From Beroe forskalii (Eukaryota; Ctenophora; Nuda; Beroida; Beroidae), in contig WFMF01000369.1 of NCBI GenBank assembly GCA_011033025.1, forward strand, positions 1 to 64,000: a stretch of DNA of 64,000 bases. The letters are read 5' to 3'. The stretch's first letter is position 1. Each line of letters starts with the position of its first letter. Shown here one piece after another: positions 29,001 through 41,000 of the stretch. The position numbers were made by a program, and so were the translations under genes. The notes under the pieces were generated by a model. It ran no database searches. It saw nothing but the letters and a program-made list of their open reading frames with translations, and had not been told where the DNA came from.

Positions 29001-32000
29001 AGTGCCTTGTTATCATTTGTTCCAGGAGCTATTGGGGATGCTCAGGCAACATATCTTGATGAGATGAACTTCAGGGCTTTAGACTTTTATCAAGCCGATT
29101 TTGTAAAGCTCAACAAGATTTTCGACACTGTACACTGGAATGAACTGAGGGATGCCAGCACTTTCGAAGAGTTTCCTGCAATTTTCACTCAAACAGTGTT
29201 AGACGTGTGTCTGGCGAACATCCCCAAGAAACGACCTCCTACTGGCAAGCCTAAGGTGTACAATTCTCTCAGGAGGAGGAAGTCCAGACTCAAGACTCGT
29301 CTTACTGCGGCAAAGTGTGCTGGGGACCACGCACGAGTCAAGCTACTTGAAGATGAAATCGGGCTAGTGTGCTATGAAATCAAGGAGGCTATCATGCACC
29401 ATCTGGACAAAGGTGAAAGCAGAGCAGTGGAAAGAATCAAGACTAATCCTAAATTCTTTTACTCATATGCTAAATCATTCTCCAAGGTTCAGCATAGCAT
29501 TTCAGCCCTCCTGAACAAAAACGAGGAACTAGTTACTGAACGCAAGGAGCTTGCCAACATCTTGCAACAGCAGTTCTGTTCTGTCTTCAGCGACCCAAAC
29601 TGTCCCAACAAATCAGATCCTGCTTTCATCGTACCACCCCTGATCAGTGACGATACAGAGCTTGTGGTAACACTAGACAATATAGTGGAAGCTATATCTG
29701 AGATTAAGCTCGACTCTGCCCCAGGGCCTGATGGGATACCTGCCGTTCTCCTTAAGAAGTGTGCTTCTAGTTTGAGTGTCCCTATCCACCTTTTGTGGTC
29801 AGAATCCATGTCCACTGGTACAGTACCGAGCTTCTACAAGAAAGGGCTGGTTACACCACTCTTCAAGAAAGGGAGTAGATGTGAAGCTGCCAACTACAGG
29901 CCTGTAACTCTGACGTCACATGTGGTAAAAGTGTATGAGAGAGTTATCAGAAAACACATGGTGCTCCATCTTGAATCCAACAACTTGCTAACTGAGAAGC
30001 AACACGGTTTCAGATCAAACAGGAGCTGTCTCACTCAAATGCTTGACCATTTCGATGGTATATTCGAAGGGCTAACGCATGGCGAAGACACAGATTCTAT
30101 TTACCTGGACTACGCAAAAGCTTTTGATAAGGTTGACTTGAAACTTCTCATCTCTAAGCTAAGGAGATATGGTTTTCACAACAAGCTGATAGAATGGATC
30201 CAGTCCTTTCTCACTGACCGAGATCAAGTGGTGGTTCTTAATGGTATACACTCAGATCTTGCTAAGGTTTTGAGCGGTGTTCCTCAAGGAAGCGTGCTAG
30301 GACCTCTCCTGTTCATGTTATTCATAAATGACTTAGAACAAGTCGTGGCTTCATCAAAGGTCAGCTTTTTTGCTGACGATACTAGAGTTTCTAAACAGAT
30401 TGGCTGCCTTGAAGACTGCTTGCTGCTTCAAGACGATCTGTACAAGATCCTGCAATGGTCGCAAAGAAACAACATGGAGCTTCATGAGCAAAAGTTCGAG
30501 CTCTTAAATCACCTACACTCCAGTAAAAGCTCAAACTTCGAACTCCCGTTTGTCGCTGAAACCTTGTGCTACAAAGTTTCCGATGAAGTACTACTCAGTC
30601 CAGTTGAACACGTCAGGGATCTCGGTGTTCTTGTATCAAGTGATCTCAGCTGGTCTAGGCACATTGGGAATATTGTATCCAAAGCTAGAAGCTCTTTGTC
30701 CTGGGTGTTCAGTGTTTTCAAAACTCGTGACAGAACTGTCATGTTGACTCTCTACAAGTCGCTAGTTAGGAGCACTCTGGAGTACTGTTGCCCACTGTGG
30801 AACCCCACCAAAGTTACTGAAATCCAGCTCTTAGAGGGGGTACAGAGAACGTTCACAAGTCGAATAGGTGGTCTACAGCATCTCAACTACTGGGAAAGGC
30901 TTGCTCAACTGAAGATCATGTCACTGCAGCGCAGGCGGGAACGCTATGTCATTTTGATGATGTGGAAAATCCTCCACAAAGTTGTACCAAACTGTTGCGG
31001 CATCACATTCAAAATGACTCCAAGACATGGTTTTGTAGCTATCATTCCTCCACTGTCAAAGTCAAGCTCGTCAGGAAATCAGACGCTATATGACAGGTTC
31101 TTCTCAGTTCAAGGACCGAAATTGTGGAACAAGGTGCCAGTTGATGTTAAAGCTGCAAAATCGTTTGAATCGTTCAAAATCGCATTGTCGAAATTCGTTG
31201 CTTTGATACCAGACAACCCTCCGGTATCTGGTTACAGCTGCAGCTGGTCGAACTCATTGGTAGACTACACGCCATCGACCTCGAGGTGGTCGGATATCTG
31301 ATGGCCCTTCTGACTGACGGATAAACTACACCAAGTTACCAAGTTAGTTAAAAATTAAAGAGGAAAAAGTACGGCAGTTTTGTCCTAAAAACACGTTTTG
31401 TACTTTTTGCCGTGATTTTAAAAGTAACAGTGAATTCAGGACCTGAATTGTAGGATTATGGGGGGGGGGGGTTTCAGTGTCCCAATTGTCCCTGTCCCAA
31501 TTTACTTTTTTTTGAGTTTGTGACTGGTTTTTGGGACAATTGGGACAAGGGAGCCGTCACATATTACGTCATCACTCGACGGGGGGAGGGGGTTTTCAAA
31601 TGCTGACAGGTGATGAGAGGGGGAGGGAGGGGGTTTGAGGTTTGCCGACGTCAGCAAAAATTTTGAATTTTTGAAATCTTTAGTGCTTAGGGTACGATTT
31701 CCAAACTTTCTTGTTCACAATATTTTGTTTTGGAGTACCCATTTCATTTCTGCAATATGATATCTATATATCCAAACTAACTGGGCACGTGACAGGCAAT
31801 TTAATGATAAAATGAGGTTCGTCAATAACAATTAGAACCAAATTTCGCTTGTTTATAACGAATTTAACAATATGAATCACACCACACGTACATGATTGAT
31901 ATTTCATGTCTGTTGACGTTGTTTTGATTCCCAATAATCAAAATTTGTTTTGAAAAAAGAGGGGGGTTTGGTCAATGCTGACGTCAGCATGGGGGAGGGG

Positions 32001-35000
32001 GTCAGCCAATGATGACAAGCGATGACAGACGGGGGGAGGGGGTTGAAAATGGGCAAAAAAAGTGATGACGTAATATGTGACGGCTCCCCAACTGGGACAT
32101 TTGGGACAAACCAAAAGTTGAAAAAATCAGTCATTGAAATGAATGTTATATTCATACTAGTATACTAACTACATATTTTGGTTGTGGTTAAGTGTTCCCA
32201 TTTCCCTATCCCAAAACCTATGATTGGAAAAAGACAGTGGCACTTGCAACGCAGCAAGTGCTGCTATGTAATAGGCTGTGAGACAAAAAACACTAAAAAA
32301 TCAGTTGTCTCTGTCATTTTTGTCCCAATTGTCCCAAATGTCCCATTTTTCCCAGTCCGCATTCACTTTTTGAGTCCCATTTGTTCCATTTTCTCTGTCC
32401 CATTTGTCCCAATTGTCCCATTTGTCTCAATTTTCCCAGTCCACATTCACTTTTTTGAGTCCCATTTTCTCTGTCCCATTTGTCCCAATTGTCCCATTTG
32501 TCCCAATTGTCCCAGTCCGCATTCACTTTTCTGAGTCCAATTTGTTCTATTTTCTTTGTCCCATTTGTCCCAAATGTCCCATTTGGGACAGTGAAACCCC
32601 CCCCCCCATTATGGTTTTTAGAGTTATTGGCGAATAATTTTTGGAAAAAGGTACGGACGGACAACGGACGGCTGTGGCACGCGCACGTGCAAGGAAATAT
32701 CGCCATCTTCTGACGATGAAGGATAGTGCTGGAGCAGCTACTTAGTGCAAAGATTGTGAATTATTTGATAAATCACAAAGTTACTCAAAATATAATTTTG
32801 ACTTTTTAAAAGCGCTGAAAAATGTTTAGGCTAAACAATAAAAAATTCATTTAGTTTTGATTGGAGAGGCAATGACACAACAAGTTATTCAGGAATTAAA
32901 ATAAAAAATTCAGGCTGACTATAGGTGAGTTTCCGGTCCAGAAATTATTTCACAAAAAACTAAACCGTTGATTTCATTAATACGACGAAGAAATTTCTCC
33001 ATTTCCGAAAAATAATTTCTTTTTAGTTGACGTCGTTCATTTTTTATCGTTAACATAGCTATAATTACATCTATGATAACATCTATGAAAAATTTAACTT
33101 GAAAAATTAAATGATAAAAGCTTTCTGGTTGCTTAGGTTCAGCACATGGTAAAATATGTGGAAAGCATGCTCAGGAGCCCCAGTCATATCCTTGGTCTTT
33201 TTACTTGTACTTCTCTCGTGGTAAGCGGGTTTTCAAATCTTTCCATGATGTTATTCTGAATCACATCTGAGCTCTAACGTAATCTCGATTTGTCCAGAAA
33301 AATTTAGTTGAAATAATTCCAGATAATTAGGGAGCCGTCACATATTACGTCATCACTCGACCCGGGGGAGGGGTTTTTCAAATGCTGACAGGTGATGACA
33401 GGGGGAGGGAGGGGGTTTGAGGTTTGCTGACGTCAGCAAAAATTTTGAATTTTTGAAATCCTTAGGGTACAATTTCCAAACTTTTTCGTTCACAATATTT
33501 TGTTTTGGGGTACCCATTTCATTTCTGCAATATGATATCTATATTTCCAAACTAACTGGGCACGTGACAGGTTATTCAATGATTAAATGAGGTTCGTCTA
33601 TAAGATTTAGAACCAAATTTTGCTTGTTTATAACTAATTTTACAATATGAACCACACCACACGTACATGGTTGATATTTCATGTCTGTTGTTTCGATCCG
33701 AAAAAGTCAAAATTCGTTTTGAAAAAGGAGGGGGGTTTGGACAATGCTGACGTCAGCATGGGGGAGGGGGTCAGTCAATGATGACAAATGATGACAGACG
33801 GGGGGGAGGGGGTTGAAAATGGGCAAAAAAGTGATGACGTAATATGTGACGGCTCCCTTAGTAGTCACTCGTTATTTATTTCGTTTGATATCATTAGATT
33901 AGCAAGCCCGTTGGGCTTGCAAATACACAGCTCACTCAGCGCTGCTACGCAGAACCTCGTTCGCAAATTTCAAACACTTGAAATTGATTGAATACTTTTT
34001 ACCGCATCAGAACAAAAGTTACGGAGCACCGAAATCAAAAGGCGCGCGCAATTAATCTGCACGTGCATTTCCCCCATTGCGCGCGCGTTGCCATGTGTCG
34101 TGACGTAAAAAACAAAATTTGCGACTAGCAGGCCCGTTGGGCCTGCAAATACACAGCTCACTCGGCGCTGCTACGGCGCTACGCAGCACCTCGTTCGCAA
34201 TTCATTAAAATTAAATCAAAATCAACTAAATACTTTTTACCGCACCAAAAAATTCCAATTAGATCAAAATGCAAAAGTTATGAAGCTCCGAAATCAAAAC
34301 ACATTTAACAGAAATGAACGCGCGCGCAATTAATCTGCACGTGCAATTTCCCCCATTGTGCGCGCGTTGCCATGACACGTGACGCACAGAGAAAAAACAG
34401 AATTTGCGTTTGCCGTTGGGTCTGCAAATACACAGCTCACTCAACGCTGCTACGTAGCACCTCGTTCGCAAATTCTAAACATTACAATTCAAATTGATTG
34501 AATATTTTTTAGTGCATCAAAAAATTCCAATCAGATCATATTCGTCAAAATTAAAGCAACATTTTGGATGGTTACCATTTTTCCTCAGCCCCACGGCCGG
34601 ACGGCCCTCCCCCTAAATTCAGGCCTGATTATTTTAATGGAATTGTAATGCAAATTAGACAGGTACAAAAGAATCCTATTAAGGTGGCAATTTACTTATA
34701 CAAAACTTCCAGCGCCTGGGTGCTTCTGGACCTACTCACCTACCCTTTCAGTTGTTATTTCCATTTTGGTTGCTAATGATTAGCCAATATGACAAAATAG
34801 TTTTTGCGAGCGAAGTGGCGCGAAGCGCCGCCGGCAAGTGAACTTTGTAACGGCTTGAACTAAATGAAAATTTTACGAAACTGTAAAAATAATTTTATCC
34901 GGTAATGCATTTTGGTACCGTGGTAGCGTGGTTTTTACTTTTTACTGTCCCGACCTGTACTTTTTGAGGCACGTGAAGTTGTGCCAATGGAAAAACATAG

Positions 35001-38000
35001 GCAAATAAGTATTAGCCTACTCATTATCAGCACAGTAAAAACAAACAATAATACCACGATAACGAAGATTTGCCATTCAGCAGTGCCAGCCTGGATCCTA
35101 AATACGTCTACCCTAACCTGTACCCGACGTCACCACCATCACCATGGATACCAAAATGGGGGGAGGTCATTCGTATCAAACTAGTAGAATACCAGGAGAT
35201 GTCCAGCTCAGAAAGGATAATATCGTCCTGTACTTACAGGAACGAAAATTGCGTATCTAAAATGAGATTTCTCCGCGTACTAATGAAAATATCACATCCC
35301 TACAAAACCAGTCGGAACTTAAGGGGATATGAATTAAGAAGCAATGCTAGGAACTTAGATGCAATAAAGAAATGGGAATTCAAATCGCCATACTCTCAAT
35401 CTCAAATTGATCATCGGCGTCTAAGGGGTGCGGTCCTGGACTTAGCTTATGGAAACACTTGTTCTTTTCAAGAGGAAATATCCCTACCTGAACCAAGTGA
35501 TCAATGGAGTAACGACATAATAATTGATTGCCATGGATTTTATTCAGAGAGCGCCCTAATACGGTTTTTCATGAAGATACAGCGAACATGTAGAAATCCA
35601 CAGTGTTCCTACTGCTCGAAGTACTACCATTACATCAGTGCGTGTGAGTGCAGACCAGTGAAGGGTAAGTACACATGTAGTGGAGAAGGAGGAAAGGTGT
35701 GTGAGGTAAACTACTACCCAGCCGGGATATGCTACATAGAATGCATCCCGGTAGATACCAAATACACCTGCAAAGAAGATGGGAGTAAAGAATGCCGATA
35801 CAACTGGCGGGGATTGGACTGCAACAATTGCTCCAGAGGGTATTTTGGAGAGCACTGCCAAACACCATGTTTTCCAACAGAAAACTATTACTGCAGTGAG
35901 AATGGGGACAAGGTTTGTATTGATAAGAGACACAACCCAGAAAACTACTGCGTTAAGAAGCCCCTGATTAACATCACTGCTCTGTTTGATATCAGCAATA
36001 GTTGTAGCTGCAGTGACGATACTACGGGCACTGATTAAGTTGCTGCTAAGGATAAGGAACAAGTCACAGAGAGCCAGAGCACCACGTGATGAAGAAGCAG
36101 GAGTAAAGCCAGAGGAGGAATCTCTGAGTGACGAGTGGTGGGAGGTGGAGGAGGAGGATTATTATGAGGATTTCATAATGCAACCTATGGTGAGTTGAAG
36201 TTACCAATAGGGGAGCAGTGGTGCTAATTTCGCGGGAATATTGGGGTATATTATAACCCCAAAATTGTACTGTATGTACCCCAAAATATATCAAGTCAAG
36301 TCCCAAAAACAATGTAGCTTAGTTTGTCATATTTCCACATTTGTCGGCCTTCAAAACACATTTTTGCTTCTTCATAATAATAGTTAGTTCATTGAATTTT
36401 ATGAATTGCTAAATTTTTCAACTGCATCCCTCCCATTTGTAAAATTTCCCAATTGAATGACATTCTTCCCCATTTGAATGCCACCATTCCCAAATAAATT
36501 ATGCTGATTAGTACCACTGAATGGGGGAACAAACTTTTTACGGCTCTCATTTGACGCTTTAAGAAATAATACGGAAGGAAACGTATTGAATTCAAATGAC
36601 CAAAAAATGCCATGAGGCATAAAGGTGACTTATATTTCCTAAAAATGGCATTCCCTTGACCTAGCACAGAAGAAGTTTTATTGATGACTACTGACTAATC
36701 ATTCTAGCAACAGTTATATTTCGTATCTTTAGTAGCATTTTGTGTGGTGTTTATTCTGGTCGCCCTATTCTGTAAACTTCTTCATCCAGGGAGGAAACCA
36801 AGGAGCCAGAATACCGGAACATGGGATAACACAGGACACAGGGAGAAGTGAGGAAATTGACAGGAAAATCGGAGGACGGCGGAGAGAAGACAATAATGTG
36901 ATGCGGGATGCTGACGTTATTGTGCATGTGGTGAGTTTATCACCTAGCTCTTTCATTTTCATCAATTTTCACATGGCGTCGGAAGGCAACACGAATCAAT
37001 GATAAGAAAATGCTACTGTAGCTCAAACGTCATGTAATGTAAAATAATGATATTATAGCCGAGCAAGTGAAGAGTACTAGAACCTTCCATTCAAAGATGC
37101 ACATTCAACAAAACCACCATCGTACAACTTCGTATTTTAAATATCATTTTGAGTATATTTTCTATAGATTACTGGTTGCTATGGACTTCAGTCGTAGGAA
37201 TTTGTATTTTCTTTATTTCCTAAATTTTATCTTCCAGGGTGGAGAACAGGAAAACGATGAAGACGGGGAACATGAAAATGCTATACTGATTCAGGATGAA
37301 GATGAAGAAGTTGCTGAAGAACAGAAAAAAGAGGAAGATGAAGAATATGTAAATGCTATTCTGATACAGGATGAAGATGAAGAAATTGATGAAGAACAGA
37401 AAGAAGAGGAAGATGGGGAATATATAAATGCTATACTAATACAGGATGATGATGAAGAAATTGCTGAAGAACAGAAAAAAGAGGAAGATGGGGAATATGT
37501 AAATGCTATACTAATACAGGATGAAGATGAAAAAATTGATGAAGAACAGAAAGAAGAGGAAGATGGGGAATATATAAATGCTATACTAATACAGGATGAT
37601 GATGAAGAAATTGCTGAAGAACAGAAAAAAGAGGAAGATGGGGAATATGTAAATGCTATACTAATACAGGATGAAGATGAAGAAATTGATGAAGAACAGA
37701 AAGAAGAGGAAGATGGGGAATATATAAATGCCATACTGATACAGGATGATGATGAAGAAATTGATGAAAAACAGAAAAAAGAGGAAGATGGGTAAATGTA
37801 AATGCTATACTGATACAGGACGAAGACGAAGAAATTGATGAAGAACAGAAAAAGAGGAAGATGGGTAAATGTAAATGCTATACTGATACAGGACGAAGAC
37901 GAAGAAATTGATGAAGAACAGAAAAAGAGGAAGATGCGATACTGATACAAGAAGAAGAAAATGAACTTATCGAATGCAATGAGGATTGAGGAATATGTGT

Positions 38001-41000
38001 AACATGTTTGCCGATGGATTTTCACTGCACCCTGAACCAATATGATGAACTATACTTTTACACCTGATAAAATATTTAAAGAACAATTAATTTGAATTAA
38101 CGTGACAGATGTTTGGACATTATATGATAGTAATATAGGATCAATAGACTAACAATGGCAGTACCCATTGTTGACAGTGGATGCTTGATGGCCCCTATTG
38201 TGGTATCGACAGTGGCGCTACTGTCACAGCTTCAAAGTCAACAATGGCTGTCAATTACCTTCGTAATTCTTCATACATTGCCAACATTGCAAAAATTACT
38301 ATTTGACCCCTTTTGCGAATTTTGTGAATTTGATTGTTTGTAAACTGATGATTTGGTAATACAGCGATTTTAGATTTTTTAAATCAGTGATAAATAAATG
38401 ACTCCTATCCTATCTTCAACTTTAATTATTGATAACTCGGTGAAACACCGAGGGAACACCGAGGGAACACCGAGGGAACACCGAGGGAACAACGAGGGAA
38501 CACCGAGGGAACACCGAGGGAACACCGAGGGAACACCGAGGGAACACTGGGGGTAAAATTAAGACTTTTCCTCAGGCATACTCAGAGCACATTGGGGGCA
38601 CTTTTATAAAAGCACCTATCTGGGACATAGTGAGGGCACACTGAGGGTACATCTGGTAACACTGAGAGGGTTTGGCTCTATATAACTCTTTCTTAAAAGA
38701 ATTGGATTCAAGAGCCTTCTTCAGTAATTTTCTTTCCTAGGAATATTAAATACCTGTTTCGGAGAAGCGTTGCCGTTGGGAGCGATGACACAAATGTCAG
38801 GAGGAAAGTCGATTACTGATTTGCTTTTAGTGAGATCCACCGGATCAAGTAGAGTCAATCTGTAGTTACTCCTGGATAGTAAGTTCATTTCATATTTAAA
38901 CGCTCGATAATGAATCCTCTTAGTCTGAGTAATATTAAGAAATGTGTATTGCTATTACCATTGCCAGACATGTATGCAGAATCACATCAGGGGTCGATAA
39001 AGACGCTCCGTTTTGCCGTTCACACAACCGCACATGCTGCTTTTACTTTTCAAGCGTACAATGATAGGGCCTGGTGCACAACAACATCTCATTTTACTTT
39101 CACCTTAACTATTTCTTAAGATAATGAAATTATGAAAACATCTAGTAATCAAACATCCAGTAAGAGCTAAGAATAGGATATTCTGTATATGGGGGAGCGT
39201 CACTGTCCCATTTGTCCCAATCGTCCCTGTCCGAATCCACTTTTTCTTGAGTTTGGGACAATTGGGACAGTAACACCCCCCTGTATAGTGATTAGTGGTA
39301 TGTATGTAGAGAACATTCATGACTGTGGTGAATGGTGATTTCCGAGGATATTTACCTGTTTCCCTGGCCGTCAAGTAGAGTGTGGTACACGACTACTCCT
39401 TCATCAAACACTTCCAACTCGTGAATAACACCGAACTCCACGGGATTTCTTGTGAACGTAGAGATGTCGGGAAATGATCGTTCTGATTGGTTATGGCTAT
39501 CTGGATTACTGCTGATTGTTTGGCTGCTTGGGTCAGCGTGTTCTGATTGGCTACTTGGATGGGATTCTGTGCCCTCTGATTGGCTGCTTGGATGGGATTC
39601 TGTGTCCTCTGATTGGCTAATGATCGGGGAGTAGTACAAGGCAAGGTTCTGGTCTGTTGGAGATGACATAAGAGCCAGGATTGTGCCGTTGAGGTGCTCC
39701 ACATAACACTTCACTCCTGAAAAATGGCAACTTAATTAGCTGTAGAATAGTTGGATAAGTATTTGCTTCTAAGATCCTCTGCCATAGTGGAATCTTTTTA
39801 AGCTGTACTCGGAATGTCTGTAAAACAACTAAACAGGGTGGAAGTAAGAAGTTTCGAGAAAGTACCAATTTCAGAAGTACCCACCTCTGTCTCTATGGCA
39901 GATGACATTGCCAGCGTGACAAAATGAGTTGCCAGGGTAACGCGTGACTTCACCCCGTGACTCACTGCCATGGCAACGCGTGAGCTCCTCACGCGTGATC
40001 AGGTACACGTGAGAGGTGAGCTTGGTGTTGAGGTTGAGGGCAGCGAACTTCCCGTCTTTTGTTGTAGTCACACTCACCACTTCGTTAGGGATTTCACTGC
40101 GGTACACTACAGCTGCTGTGGGAAATGGAAACGGTTAGCTCTCATACCAGATTTAATAATTGATTGAAAGTAAAACATCCCTCGAAAGGGACTTCAAATC
40201 AAAAAGGCCACTTGATCTCAACTCACTATTTGTACATCTGCAATTCAAGTGTGTTAGCAAAGGATCAGATGCTTTCAAAACTCAAAGACACCTGGTTTCT
40301 GAGACTGGATATCAAGGTAGAGAGCTGTGTCAGGTCTCAGACTGCTGTTGATAGTGGTGTAGATACACTGAGTGGCTGAGAGCCACTGCAACTGGTGCCC
40401 TCCGTCCAGTGTCCTCACCAACTCCCCACTCCCCTCATTCACGAGGAAAATACTGCTCCTCTCGTCACTCGACACCACGAGGGCTAGGTAACGAGGGATG
40501 GGTTGGGTGGAGGAAGGAGGGGTGGTGGAGGGAGGGGTGGGGGAGGGAGGGGTGGGGGAGGGTGGGGAGGGAGGTGGTGGAGGGAGGGGTGGAAGAGGGA
40601 GGGGTGGAGGAGGGAGGGATGGGGGAGGGAATGATGTCCCGTACTTGACACAGCGACCCCAGTCCCACGTTTGCGATCAGGAGATGTTGACCCCGTTGAA
40701 ACCTCCTCACTTCTCTGACACCCTCCTTGTTCGTGCTGCAGACAGGAGGGAAATTTAGACTGAGATGTTAAGTACAAATGTCTCAAATAAGCATTGTGTA
40801 TCATGAACTCGTCAATAGGAATTCATCTCATGAAGAGGGAATAATAAGGGATTTTCGAGAACTATCTGATAAAATTCGTGAATTATGAGATAAATCATAA
40901 AAAGGATTGAGGGATTCTTTCCCACTCACTGGCAGAAGTAAGCACGGCCGTTGTGCGACTGAGCATGTTTCAGGAAGGCAGGCTGCGCCCGGAACTGCTG

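Noticed and set aside
35556..36062. Minus-strand frame of 168 codons with hydrophobic stretches
   Set aside because: Antisense to the cysteine-rich DSL-like exon, whose cysteine spacing is clearly meaningful.
37291..38040. Minus-strand frame of 249 codons rich in Ser/Phe
   Set aside because: Complement of the acidic 75-bp repeats; the plus strand gives splice-compatible, phase-consistent exons and the minus does not.
38155..38343. Short frame with repeated TVALLSQLQSQQ
   Set aside because: No splice support or family; probably part of the repeat-rich intron.
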